This document shows positions 36,326-49,050 of a DNA stretch of 64,000 nt, piece by piece (position 1 is the first letter of the stretch; every line of letters starts with the position of its first letter). The notes under the pieces were generated by a model that was not told where the DNA came from, did no database searches, and saw nothing but the letters and a program-made list of their open reading frames with translations. The stretch comes from Ophthalmolycus amberensis (taxonomy: Eukaryota; Chordata; Actinopteri; Perciformes; Zoarcidae). The position numbers and the translations under genes are program-made. Location: contig JAFEUB010001051.1 of the NCBI GenBank assembly GCA_024529925.1, positions 1,350,001 through 1,414,000 of the forward strand, given 5' to 3'.

Positions 36326-39300
36326 ATGTCGTGCCTGTTACTGGGAGTAATACGAAGGTGAGTAATTGTGACTTAAAAAAAAAAAAAGGATTTAAAATGT
36401 TTCGCTTCGGGAACAATATGTTTCATTGTACTTAAGCTCATGTTTAGAGTGTCGTTAGGCTATATGCTTCAGAGTCGTTCAGAATGAACAAAACGGCTAC
36501 ATCTGCGACTTTACAGGCTTACAACAAAAAAGTACCTCAATTTGGTAAAACAATGAATAACAGTACAAGTGTATAGCTACTTTTCCAGTAAGATGAGACC
36601 TGGGCCACTACTCCACGATCCTTAAATCCTCATTTGCTGTCTGCTGTCTGAAACTTGATCTCAGACACAAACCTCAGCCCGGATGACACTGAGCAAGGAC
36701 TTGTCGCTTAACTACACGTAACGTTACTCCACAGTTGGTTCTCATTTTGAAAAAAAAGTCTGTCTTTTTGCATTCTTCATCTCCCCCCAGGCTTTGTGAT
36801 CAGACCCCATCACACAGGGACTCTGGAGTCAATGTGAGCCCGCATGGCATCGTGTGGTTGCTGTTATTGTGTCACTAAAGATGCATGTGAGCGAGACACT
36901 GACCCCGTGTTAGTGCATGTCAATATGTATAGTCGTCACTCCTCTTATTTGCCTGAATGTCCTGGAGTATGTTCCGTGTGTGGTTTATTTTTTTGCTCCG
37001 GGTACTCTCTTTACCATGTGTGAAGTATTGCGCACGCGTGCATGCTTTAAGACAAGTGGTACTCTGGGTTTACTTCTGGATCTTCTGCAGACTCTGCCCG
37101 AAAGAAAAGGCGGCTGTTGACCGGAAGGGAGTGTAGGCGTGTCGGGTTGTGTTGAGTGAGGATTGGCCTGTGGATTTGGAGGTGTGTATGGAGGAAGAGT
37201 TGCCCAGCTGGAAGCTAGAGACAGACAAAAAAAAAAAAAAGGATACCAGATCTAAGTATGAAGGATGGATCTATGTTACATCTATAAAGCGCAGGTCTGC
37301 TTGTTCTCATCAGGAATGGGTTGAGGAACGGGGAGACAGACACAAGCTTGAGAGGAGCACAAGTCATGAGTAAAAAAAAAAAAGCATCTCAACAAAGTTG
37401 CTAATCCCATCTCGCTGCATTTGACCGTTTATCTCTTGTGCCGGCCGTGCTTCAGCAGAATGAATAATCAACAAAAATTGAGAAGTTGAAGTTAATATTC
37501 AGCTCCAAGCAAATGGTTACAGTAATTGGTGGCACCACAGAGGGGATTATTGGAGGCCTAGGTAATTGATTTGTGGGGACGAGACGTCCTGTGGAGCTGT
37601 TTTAAAGGAGACTGATTCATCCGTTTTTACTGACAAAGTGCCTTTTATTTTTTTGGCGATCAAGGCTGCTGAGATGAATGAACAGTAACGCTAATGTTCT
37701 TTTTAGATCCCCTTCAGCGAATCATTCTTCTGTTCAGATCGTGGTCAAAAAGCCGAAAAGATCCTCCAAAAACTGGCAGTTGTCTGCCACACATCAGCCA
37801 TGTTTCTAATTCCCTCTTTACAACAAAGGGCACAGTACTTTACTTTCTTATCTTTGACTGATGCTCAATTCTACCGTCTTTTAAGGAGAATAATAACTGT
37901 AAAATTAAAATGCAGATTTTTTTTGAACTTCATCGTTTGTTTGATTCTGATTGTCTGTCACCTGAACTTTGGTGGGCGAACAGGAAGACAATACCATCTT
38001 CAGTGTGAAAACTGACCTTAAACTGCATGCTAAAAGTGTGTTCAACACAAACTGGAGTCTGTTCATGAGTGATTGCTCCCGCATCAATAATTAAACAGGT
38101 CCAGCACAGGTCACTTGTTAAGGAGTTTGAACCCTGCGGTTGCATTAGACGGCTCTCCGCTCTTTGCCCTGTCAGAGCTGCGTGTTATTGTCTCTGTGTT
38201 GCTGCTGCCCTAGTGCCCTCTTTTGTGCGCTCCAACCAGATTTACTTGTGTGTCTGCATGCACAAGTCACGAGCATGTCTGTGTGCGCGCATAATGGAGC
38301 GCTCGGTGCTGCCAATTGGGAGCCGCGTGGCTGCACTTGACGGGACGACCCCATTGTCTGTGAAACAACAAAGTGGAAGAGTGATTTGTATTCCCAGTAG
38401 AGTAAGCCATTGATGTGGGACTGTTTATGGGTGAAAATAGTTTTGGCTCAAATGCTTATTTGCAGGGCTTCTCATTTGAGGATACAGGTTTATGAATTTT
38501 TGTATTTTTCACATTTTCAAAGAGGTCGCCCGGGGTCCTCCACATTGTCCACAGACAGACAATGTGTGTGTGTGTGTGTGTGTGCTTTGTTTTCTAATAT
38601 GGACAGACAGGAAATGCGCACACACGCAGGCTTGTGTTTTTTGTAACAGCTTGCATATCCACTGCCCTCTCAGTGGCCGGTGTTCGTGAATATCATGGGC
38701 CCCGGCCCCCCCCCCCCCCCCCCCCCCCGCATGCCCCCCTCTTTATGTGGAGAAGTCTGTTTGAGGCTCTCAGGTTGCACCAAAGGGCATCTTGCTATTA
38801 CTGCTGTTGCATGAAAAGAATACAACTCCAGTTTGGACGTCGTTTAAACTTGTGTTAAAAGTGTTCGTGCTACCTATCCAAGGTTCGTGCTACCTTCCAA
38901 CAAGAGGTCTGTAAGTAAAAAAGGCAGACAAAATTATATCTGGAGCAAAGTTAACCTCGTAAGAGACGGAACTTGTCTTAACCCGCTGAACGGAGTGTCT
39001 TCACTTGAGCCAGAGAGCTGTTGACACCAATGTCCTACACATGGGAAGTCCACTAAGTGCTGCTGTTCATGTTCTCATCGTCTCAAAACATGGCATGATG
39101 TGTATTTTATGTATAGGATTAAACTGTACGCTCCATCGGTGGTTGGAACGTCCCTAAGTCACAAGTAAAGGTCCCAAAAAAGAAGTAACAAATGACCGAA
39201 ATGCCCGATCTCTTTCAGACGCGGCGGCGTCGGGGCGAGAGTCGGGGTTCGGTCTCTGGCCTCCATCGCCTCGCTGCCCCCGGCGGTGGCCGAGTTTGTG

Positions 39301-41383
39301 AAGAGAGCGGTGGATGAGTGTAAGCCCACCGGTGTGCATGTGGTGACGGGGACGCCGGAGGAAGCGGCCAACATCCTGGCCGGTCTGGAGAACGAGGGGA
39401 TGGTCAAGAGGCTGTCCAAATACGAGAACTGGTAAGGGCTTTTCAAATTCTGTGTCCCAAATAGCATGCGTTCAGTGGCGTGCATTCACGTTCTTTTGCA
39501 TCGCGCTTTGATTCCGCCTCTGTTCTTGCAGTTGGTTGGCACGCACGGACCAAAAGGACGTGGCTCGGGTGGAAAGCAAGACTGTGATTGTGACCAAGAG
39601 CCAGAGGGACACCATCCCCATCCCTGCCGGGGGGGCGAAGAGCCAGCTGGGCAGCTGGATGAGCGAGTCTGACTGGCAGACAGCCAGAAAGGAGCGCTTC
39701 CCGGGCTGCATGGCAGGTACAGTGGTGCATGGAAACAACATGTTATGTCCCTTGTTGTCATAAGGTGTGTGTTTTCAACTTCCCTTTAAAAGTCTTCTTC
39801 TTCTTCCCTGCCATTGTTGTTGTCTTGCTGCATGTTACCCCCATGTTCACCGTGTCTTGGTGCATGTTACAAACAAAACGGAGACCCGCTCGTTGAAAAC
39901 ATTGTTCCATAATAATGCTAGTGGTCATAAACTCCACAGGGTGCTGCTGAAGGAAAGGTTCTGATATCTCTGGGCCAATATAACCACCGTATCAACATGT
40001 GTCTATCGATGCAGTGCTGCCTGTAGTGGAAAAATAAACTGCACTAAAGTGTTGTTCACGCTCCTTTGTGTCCTCTCTGCAGGTCGGACCATGTATGTGA
40101 TTCCCTTCTGTATGGGTCCTGTAGGCTCGGCTCTGTCTAAATATGGTGTCCAGGTACTGACCCGACTCCACCACACTTTATACTCGTAGGGGGGGGCATG
40201 TAATAAAGCAATAACCCTGCCGTGTTGTAGCTATACAAATGATTTGCTCTGTCGCTATAAATTGCCGTGATGTGTTATAGTAATTTGTTCCGCAGTATAT
40301 TCTAATATGTTACTGGAGCACTTTATAGTTTTATTATTTGCTGAATGTTGCAGGTTGTTGATCAGGGTGATGAAACATTTTGTTCTGCTTGAAGGTGACC
40401 GACTCGCCATACGTCGTGGCCAGCATGGGGATCATGACTCGTATGGGCACACCTGTGCTGAACAAACTGTCTGAAGGGGCGGAGTTTGTCCGCTGTCAGC
40501 ACTCTCTGGGACGGCCTTTACCACTCAAAGGTACACATTCTAAGAGCATGCAACAAGTCGTTTAAGTGCTTCTTATTGCTTGAAACTTACAAGATCTTAC
40601 AGATTCCCCCACTCTGGTATTTCCCCCCCTCTTTCCAGCCCCTCTGGTCAACTCGTGGCCCTGTAACCCGGAGAAGGTGCTGATATCTCACCTGCCAGAC
40701 TCCAGGCAGATCATGTCCTTCGGCAGTGGCTACGGAGGGAACTCTCTCCTGGGGAAGAAGTGCTTCGCCCTCCGCATCGCCTCGCGCATCGCCAAGGACG
40801 AAGGCTGGCTGGCCGAACACATGCTGGTGCGTGTGATACGTTGCTGCCTGCGCCTCATGCCTCACACATAACTCTCCAGAGGAGAGGAATTAAAAAGATG
40901 CTCGTTTGTTTCTGTAATCAAAGTGTGATGATCTAATTTATGTAAGGAATCGAGATTCATGCTGTTACATGTGTCAGTCAGCTTCATGAACGCAGTTTAA
41001 AAACATGTTTTTGATTGATCAATCAAATTATATGCAAACATACAAGGAAAAAATCTAATAATAAATGACAGATTAGGCCTGTTTTGGTTATTAATATAAC
41101 TTTGGCCAGTATTGAATGATTACTGTTGTCTCTTTCTCTCCCCTCTTAGATTCTAGGTATCACCAACCCTCAGGGAGTGAAGCGTTACGTCGCGGCGGCC
41201 TTCCCCAGCGCCTGTGGTAAAACCAACTTGGCTATGATGAAACCATCTCTGCCAGGCTGGAAGGTCGAGTGTGTGGGCGACGACATTGCGTGGATGAAGT
41301 TCGACGGCCAGGGTGAGAGGGGGAGGAGGATGTCCCGCGCGCATTGAATCGCTCGCATAGGTGGCGAATCTCTGAATCCTCAG

Positions 41384-41436
<53 letters not shown>

Positions 41437-41919
41437 CTGCGTGTGTCTGCAGGGAAACTGAGAGCCATCAACCCGGAGAACGGTTTCTTCGGCGTGGCAC
41501 CCGGCACCTCGGACAAGACCAACCCCTACGCCATGGCCACCATCGCCAAAAACACCGTGTTCACCAACGTTGGCGAGACCAGCGACGGAGGAGTGTGGTG
41601 GGAGGGCCTCGACCCCCCCGCAGGCGGGGTCACGCTCACAGACTGGCACGGAAAAGCCTGGCAGAAAGGTAACACCGGCGTGCCCCGGCTGTTATGAAGG
41701 CAGCAGTCTAAAGTGTCCTGCTTGTAGTTCAGCAGTTCTAGAGAAGATTCATTGGTTTTACCACTTTGTTTCTAGTGAACCTCATTGAATACTCAGCAGT
41801 TTTACTGATTTCATTTTAGCTTGACTCATGTGTTTGTTTCTTTGCCAACAAAGACATCAGTTATAGTTGTTCTTAGGCCTCAAACAGAGCAGGCAAAGCT
41901 CATATAAAACGTGTGTGTG

Positions 41920-41996
<77 letters not shown>

Positions 41997-43426
41997 CTCT
42001 TTGGATAAATCAAACTAATATGTAAAGAGTCAACTGAACAGCCATAGTGTAAACAGTGCCATCTCGTGGTATGTTAAAGCAATGCCAGCTATATAAATGG
42101 AGATACCTGTGGATCAGACGCAGTATGAACCACATTCAGATGTAGATTATTACAAAATCCTTATTTTTATTTTTTAAAGATTACTGTGACGTTGAAGGTA
42201 CACTAAACTGGTGTTTCCTGTTTGTAAAAAAAAAAAAAAAAAAAGGAAGCTCGACCCCGTGTGCCCACCCCAATTCCCGCTTCTGTGCCCCGGCGGCTCA
42301 GTGTCCCATCATTGACCCCCAGTGGGAGAGTGAGGAGGGCGTTCCCATCGACGCCATCATCTTCGGTGGCAGGAGGCCGGAAGGTTGGTGCTGCTCTCGT
42401 TGAGCATCCAGAGTTTTTCTCTCAACACTCGCAGACTTTATTTGAATATTATTAGCATTTTCATGCATGTTTTACCTCTCCAAGCATTTACTTGTTAGTC
42501 TTCTGTGGTGTGACTGTCACAGAGGGAAGTGAGCTAAAGGGTGCTCGTGTTGTCTTCTCTTAACACATTACATGTTTGAGTCGTTACAGTTTGTGTTGCA
42601 CGTCAACGTGAGAAGTCGAGCAGCACACAAGCAGCACTGCATTAAACGTGACCAAATGTTGACGTTGTAGGAGTCCCTCTGGTGTACGAGTCCTTCAATT
42701 GGCAACACGGAGTCTTTGTTGGAGCCTCCATGAGGTCTGAAGCCACGGCAGCTGCTGAGCACAAAGGTACTAACGCGCACCTGATCTCCATGTGGTCTGA
42801 ATCCCTGTAAAATACATTCGTACTGATTTACAGTTCTGATCTGGTTGACTTTTGATATTGTGTGTCAGCCATTGCAGGGTTTTCCTATTGATGAGGTGTT
42901 TTATGATAATAGGACGTTACTAGTGCTGTTACTAAAGCCAATTCTTTATCCTCCAGGCAAGGAGATCATGCACGACCCCTTCGCCATGCGGCCGTTCTTC
43001 GGTTACAACTTTGGCGACTACCTCGCTCACTGGCTGAGCATGCAGAGCCGTAAGGCCCCCACACACCTGCCCAAGATCTTCCACGTCAACTGGTTCAGAA
43101 AGGACCCGGCGACCGGCGCCTTCCTCTGGCCCGGCTTCGGCGAGAACGCCCGCGCACTGGAGTGGATCTTCAAGCGCTGCAGCCGGGAGAGGGAGGACGA
43201 GGCGGCCAAGAGGAGCATCATCGGCTGGCTGCCAGAAGATGGCGCCATCGACACTAAAGGTCTGAGCGGCAACGTGGATATGGGCGCCCTGTTCGACGTG
43301 CCCAAGGCTTTCTGGCAGAGGGAGACGAAGGAGTTGAGAGCCTACTTCACCCAGCAGGTTGGAGCTGATCTGCCAGCTCAGGTGGAGGCTGAGCTGAAGG
43401 CCCTGGAGGACCGAGTGCACAACTAA
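36326..43426 (+). CDS. pck2: Phosphoenolpyruvate carboxykinase (GTP), mitochondrial
   Basis: Converts oxaloacetate + GTP to phosphoenolpyruvate + GDP + CO2 in mitochondria (gluconeogenesis, cataplerosis). Eleven exons: 36326-36357, 39219-39431, 39532-39716, 40083-40153, 40395-40530, 40639-40826, 41150-41312, 41453-41668, 42246-42383, 42671-42766, 42957-43426. Frame is continuous over 635 residues (human PCK2 640). The N-terminus is Arg-rich, lacks acidic residues (MSCLLLGVIRRRGG...) and extends beyond the cytosolic form, so it reads as a mitochondrial presequence. Catalytic parts: ARVESKTVIV, FGSGYGGNSLLGKKC, P-loop AAFPSACGKTNLAM with the reactive Cys, kinase-2 VGDDIAWM, NPENGFFGVAPGTS and HDPFAMRPFFGYNFGDY. 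Intron 1 is 2.9 kb. Intron 8 has an odd acceptor (A-run before the AG at 42244-42245). Confidence 0.96.
36358..39218 (+). other. pck2 intron 1
   Basis: 2.86-kb intron without recognisable genes. It contains A-runs at about 37227-37240 and 37372-37384, a TG run near 38563-38584 and a poly-C run at about 38707-38728. Confidence 0.6.
41387..41433. repeat. (GT)n microsatellite in pck2 intron 7
   Basis: About 46 bases of GT filling much of the 140-base intron between exons ending 41312 and starting 41453. Confidence 0.95.
41925..41994. repeat. (TA)n microsatellite in pck2 intron 8
   Basis: About 70 bases of TA, preceded by GTGTGTGTGT; compound repeat. Confidence 0.95.
42226..42245 (+). repeat. 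Poly(A) run ending in the AG acceptor of pck2 exon 9
   Basis: An uninterrupted A run of about 19 bases occupies the place of the polypyrimidine tract. The TTTCCTGTTTGT pyrimidine stretch lies 20 bases upstream of the AG. Only this AG gives the correct phase. Confidence 0.8.
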
Positions 43427-44856
43427 AACGCTACGGACAGGAAGTTCAACCAGAAACAGGGCTGTAGTCACTGATGACTCGGGATTCAGATCATTAGGGT
43501 GCACTGAAGAGTCACTGGCTGGGTTTACATACACAGAGAACTTAGGTCTGTCACCACAGATTGGGTTTCATCCATGAAATGCAGGTATAAGAGAGTTCTA
43601 GTACTCGCTGCTCAGTCAAAGATGATTTGTGCGTTTTGTTTTTTTCAATTATAAATAAAGAACTACGCCTCCAAAAAGACCAATAGCCAGGCCAGTAGTC
43701 AACTTTCTCTGTGTGTGAAAACACAACCAGTGACTCTCGTGTTTCTTTTTTATGAAGAGAAATCTGTTTGGAATAAAAATGCCAGAGATAAAAAGCTAAT
43801 AATCTACAATGCAACAACTTTGTGAAAAGACTTCCCACTAATAACACTGATGAGAGAGACTGGTGGTAGGAGGGAGGTTTGTCTCAACATGGAGGTTCGA
43901 TTTCTTTGACGTTGTCAAACTCCTCATGAGAAGCTAATGTCACGACCTCCATCCACTCACAAGACCTGGCATTGTACTAAAACACAATCAACACGGCCTT
44001 GTGGTGTCTTTTGAGACGTTTAACAATACAACGTCCAGGTTGCTAATGTTCTAAGATCTGTTTTTGGCAAAATTCGGATAAAAAAAGTTACTCATTTTTT
44101 TTAAGTGAGTTATAGCACCAGATCTTTTAATACACAGACTTGAGTCTCAGGAACTGCCCTTTCTATTTTCAATTAAGCTTTATATTCAAATCAATTTATA
44201 TCACAACACCATTAAGTACTCGAAACACCATTTTCCACTGGGAGTTACATGCATAATTCATTTTGCCGCTTATGTAATGTTTGTGATTAAGTTGTGTGAT
44301 TTTCAGGTGGTGTTTACACGCAATATGTGAAACGTTGGACCAATAAATGCAACTGAGATTAATAGGTAATTTTAGAAGTATGGTTTTTATTACGGTGCAA
44401 TGAATAAATGTCTTCAAATGTGTCTCATGTTCATTTTTGAAGTTATTAAAATACAAATAAAAAATGGAGAATACAAAAAAATGTAAGAAACAAGAGCTCA
44501 GTAAATGACACGAACATTTAAAAGGTAACTATAATCTTGTAGTACAATGTTAACGTGTGAACAGATGTCTTTCAGAATACTTCCCTATTGAGAGCTTGGG
44601 GAGCTCGATTTGAAGTGATCTGATAACACATTTCCTTTCACACAGCCACCCATATGAAGTCAGTTCAAAAATATAGATGATGGTATCTCGATGACTGGCT
44701 AAACCTATCTGAGCTGCAGGAGTTCCCCTTTAATTAACTGAGCAATGAAGATTGCATTTTCTCCCGTTTCTTTTTCTACAGAAACAGAGATGAAACTTCT
44801 TGTTTAAGTAAAAAGCATATTAAGAATCCAACCCAAATGTGACCACAAGACAACAC
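43427..44856. other. Gap between convergent pck2 and Siglec-like gene A
   Basis: pck2 3' UTR with AATAAA at 43654-43659, then AT-rich non-coding sequence that should include the 3' UTR of gene A read from the other strand. No additional gene seen. Confidence 0.55.
43654..43659 (+). terminator. Poly(A) signal of pck2
   Basis: AATAAA in TTATAAATAAAG, 230 bases after the stop. Confidence 0.7.
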
Positions 44857-47722
44857 TCATTTTCTCTTCACTTGAGCGTAGAGATCCTCTGGGACGTCAG
44901 CAGTCTGTGTAACGTTTGCTGAGTCGGACACTTTGACCTGTGCATACAGCGTGTCCTGCTGCTGTCCACTGTCCTGCACCGAGACGGAGGACGGCTCAGG
45001 TCCGCGCCTCGAGAAGTCGATCTCTCCATAATGGACGTCTTCTTCTGTTCTCGCTGTCTCTTCAACAGTCAGACTCTGCAAATATATAAATAAAGCAAAC
45101 AGGAAGTGTTGGTGAGCCTTCAGCCGGATCCTTCCAAATGATTACAGAACTACAAAGAGTTTGTTCTCACCTGACTCTGTTGTGCAGTTGGATGTGTTGA
45201 CTTCAAACGCCTGGAAGACAAAAGGTTGGGTTCAATATACAGAGTGCCAGAAGAAGATTTAATTTGTGATACTTACCAAACACAGAGAACCAGACAGATG
45301 AGTATGATGATCCCAATGATTCCTCCAAGAACTGAGCCCAATTGTAGAAGGTTAACTTCGCCTCAAGACAAGATGAAACAAAACAAATAGAAGTGACTGA
45401 ATGAAGACAATGTGAACATGTGACAATATCGAAGTCCTTTTAATAGTTACCTTTAATAGTCAGAAGGATCTCTGATGATGTTTGATTACCAAGCTCATTG
45501 GTGGCCACACAGTGATAAACTCCTCGATCAGTGACATTAAAGCTGTAAAAGTCTCCTTCAGATACAGTGACGGGTCCATCTTTGCTGATCTTGAACCAGG
45601 TGAAGCGGCTGACGGGAGGATTGGCTCTGCTGGAGCACGTCAGGTTCACCCGGTTACCTGCTGACACCGAACCTGGTGGACTGATGGACGCCGAGGTGTT
45701 CTTGGGAGCGTCTGAGGAGAATGTGATGGAGATGTGAGGAAAGAGAGCAGCATCAGAGCCTGAACGAGATCCTTAAGAGAGAAGAATCATCATGTGCTGA
45801 CAGGATCCAACAACAAACACTTACATGAAACATTGAGAGTCGTTGTCGCCTCTGATGTCTTGACATCTTTTCCTTCATTCACAGGATATCTGGCAGAACA
45901 GGTGATGATGAATCCATCATGTTTGTCTGACAGAGTGATGTTCTTCTGGATTTTAGTTGTGAAGGTTCGATCTGTGTTTTCCTCTGTCATGATGTGAAGG
46001 TCTTGTTGGAGGTTCCAGGTGAGTTCAGGAGGAGAGTGTGGACAGGGAGTGGAAGCTGAGCAGCTTATAGAGACAGACTCCTTCTCCTTCAGATCACCTG
46101 AGATCTCAATCCTGGGGCTTGGAGGAGAATCTGTGGTTTCAAATCAAATACAGATTGTACACTGAAGAACACAGCAACAAGACCAGGAGTCTACTGCCAT
46201 GCTAGCAGTACTCTTCTACATCTGAGAGCAAAATATTGTACTTTTACTCTACTAACAGCTTTTGGATCGTGATTCCTTATTAAAAAAAGAAGAACTTGTT
46301 TGTTCGGGGCTTCTTGTCATTTTTCTGATGTTTCTGAGTTGATAACACTTTCATCAAAGAAACATTTCCCCTCTGAACTTCTCACATGGTTTAATTTCAA
46401 TAATTGTTTTAGACTCAAAGGGCAAAAAGTCTCCACTATTTCACAATGAAGCAAATATTAGAGAAAGGTCCAAAATATGAACACACATGTGGAGCAGAAA
46501 TTACTTTTTCTCTCCTTTCCTCTCCCGTTAATCACCTCACGACCCCTCAGATTCATCTTGTGACCCTCTGTAGGGGTAACATGATATGTAAACTTACACT
46601 AATTAATGTAGATTTTGTCCACTAATAAAGGTAAATTGTCAAAATAAAAAAAAAACTCATGAGACTTTTTCTGCATTTAAATGCAAAGGTCTGCATGAAC
46701 AGGCAGCTTCATCATGGGACTATTGCTAGTAGAGCACACAAAAAGAATCCCATTTTGATCCATGAAGTGTAAACATTTCATTCTCTGGTTGGTCTCTGTA
46801 GCAGATATTTACATTCACATTGAAGGTTAGCTTCAACTGATATCACTTTTTATTCTAAACAATAACATCATAGACTGACTGATAAAAACCAAAACTCTCT
46901 TACCTCGAACTGTTATTTGAAGAGGATCACAAGAAGCTGTTCCCCGAAATGGCTGGCTCTCAATCCTGAAGAAGTACCTGTCTGTGTAGTTTGTGATTAC
47001 CGGTAAACTAGAAAATAAAGTGCTGCAGTCTTTCTGACTCAGGTCTCCAGTTAGATTCATTGGATAGATGTTATCCTTCCTGCTACTGTTGAAAATCACA
47101 TTATCTAGACTTCCGCCAAAGTTAGGGTTATTTTTAATCCACACTCCGAAGGTTGTTCTTGTGCTGTTGAATTCCTCCCCTGATTTAGCACTGAAGTTAC
47201 ATGGGATTTGCAAACAAGATCCAGTCAGTGCTTCCATCTCTTGAGGTGCAGTAATGAATAGAGCTGGATTCTTATCACAATCAGCCAAAGCACCTGTGAA
47301 ACAGACTAATGATTAACAGTGGTGAGTAACATGTGTAAATAAACAACAACAAAAACATGAAGAGAAATATACTTCAGCAGTAATATTTAGCATTTTGGTC
47401 TTTTTTCACTGAACAGTTTTTGTATTGATTCATTTTTTTGGTTTTACAACAACTATCCCCCACGAGGCCGACCCCAGTGATGACCAAACCGTCTATATCT
47501 CCACATAACTAAGTCAGTCTCGTCTCAGTGACAAAAGAGCTGACGCAGAGAATACAGATTGTAACATTCACATGAATTTAGGGTAAAATGATATGTGTCA
47601 AAGAGTAAATGATTCAAGAGGAATACAAGTGACTGAACCAAAAGCTCACCTGAGAGAAAGAAGACACTCAGTAACATGTTGGCTGTCACCGTTCTCACAG
47701 ACCGGACTGCCATGACACTCAT
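44857..47722 (-). CDS. Siglec/CD22-like receptor with ITIM and ITSM (gene A)
   Basis: Type I membrane receptor of the Siglec/CD22-like Ig family; inferred inhibitory. Exons (minus): 47725-47650 (ATG 47722, or 47713; signal peptide), 47293-46904 (V-set), 46130-45825 (C2), 45711-45451 (C2), 45361-45277 (TM), 45210-45171, 45075-44857. Ig exons are all phase 1-1; the total is 457 residues. The V-set has CLQIPCNF, FGVWIKN and TDRYFFRIE; the Arg after YFF is placed like the sialic-acid-binding Arg of Siglecs. The C2 domains contain SISCSA...FIITCSA and NLTCSS...GVYHCVA. The TM segment is LGSVLGGIIGIIILICLVLC. The tail has VHYGEI (ITIM), TLYAQV (ITSM form TxYxxV) and DLYAQV. Ortholog assignment within the expanded fish family is not possible. 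Confidence 0.88.
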
Positions 47723-47878
47723 CACCTGGATTCACAAACACAACAGTGGATTTTACAAAGCGTTCAACATGCTCTGTACAACCACAAGTTACTGTGTTAA
47801 GAGACCACCGCTCACAAGTCTGCAAATGAGTACGAGTCAGAGTGTTAGATGAGAATAAAACCATGAGTGTTGTCTTAC

Positions 47879-48060
47879 CAAAGAAGCCCACATCAACAAG
47901 AGAGTGACAAATAGATCCTTTGGTTGGTGGTTTTAAAGAGAAAATAATGCAATTCATGAATTTCAACAGTCCAACGAACCAACTTCCCCTTTTTAGCTGC
48001 TGTAATTTAACACAAAGTTGACTTCCTTGAATTAAGAACACAGAGCGAGTGCTGTTGTTT
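47879..48060 (-). promoter_or_regulatory. 5' UTR exon and proximal promoter of gene A
   Basis: On the minus strand a donor CTTTG/GTAAGAC ends a non-coding exon at 47879; the acceptor AATCCAG before 47725 receives it. AAAAAGGGGAAGTTGG (complement of about 47979-47994) resembles a PU.1 site, which would suit myeloid or B-cell expression. The same exon is duplicated upstream of gene C (end at 61204). Confidence 0.45.
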
Positions 48061-49050
48061 GTTCTTTTACCAGAGTTCTTCCCTTAACTGCTCATATCCT
48101 CTGAGTCTATATCTTCTATAATCTTTATATATCACATATATCCCAATAATTATAATAACAATAATAATGACATGTAACAGCCAGTGACTTGAGTCCAGTC
48201 ACTGTGGATCACACTGAGCTTTATCTCTGTTGCTCTGCATCACAGGACTGATGAACCTCACAAACCTTTATCTGTGTTGTTACAATTTCATGATTGAATA
48301 AATGACTTACCCCAATAGCTAAACATTCTGCTTCCTCTTCTCTCAAATATATACTAAAATCTTCAGAAAGTACATTTGATAAACACCAGCAGACAAAAGG
48401 TCAGGATTATTCTGTTTTATATTTAAAAAGAAAAACATGAAAATGTCCCATCAAGGAACCAGTTTCACACAGATTATTGCAGAAACTGTATCTGTTGTTG
48501 TTTTCCTTCATAAAGGAACATAGAGGGGAAAATACTGGAATCCATGAGAAGCAGTGGAAAAGGACTCGCCAAGCAGTCAGAACAATATAAGGAACTCAAT
48601 GGCATGAATAATACGGAAAAGGCTCAGATGAGCAGCTACTCTTTACAACTCATTGATATTTTATCCACCCGTGAGTCCTGACACACAGTTTTGTTCTCTG
48701 TGTACAATTTGCCATTCAATCCTAAAATGATTGATTGTAGCAGACATCAACTTACATTGGAGTGAGTGTTTTTTCCTCAGTGCAGCCGTGCTGTCTGACC
48801 AGGTCAATGCAGAAGTCACAGGTCTATGAACCAAGATGGACTGTGAAAGGAAGGAGGAGTTAATGGAAGGTGGGTCGAAACATCACTGCTGGTGTTCCTG
48901 AGAATGGAAAATAAAGTTATAATTCACACACTTGTATGCACATTTGTACTACAACCACTGCTGGATTCTGAAAATACCACAACGTCCATTAATTTACCAG
49001 CCAATGACTAAATGAAAGTATTCTAAATGAAGAAAGGACACATTTAGAGT
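48061..49050. repeat. Upstream block of the Siglec array (first copy)
   Basis: About 48.06-49.02 kb is nearly identical to 61.38-62.21 kb, and from 48.17 kb also to 54.18-54.90 kb. It includes a possible non-coding exon with donor CCAAT/GTAAGTTG (about 48755), repeated at about 54613 and 61928. No coding sequence. Confidence 0.75.

Noticed and set aside
42932..43534. 200-residue open frame on the minus strand
   Set aside because: Antisense shadow of the last pck2 exon, whose plus-strand frame is clearly conserved.
47646..48041. 131-residue minus-strand open frame upstream of gene A
   Set aside because: Combines the non-coding 5' exon, an intron and the signal-peptide exon; no family resemblance, and splice sites interrupt it.
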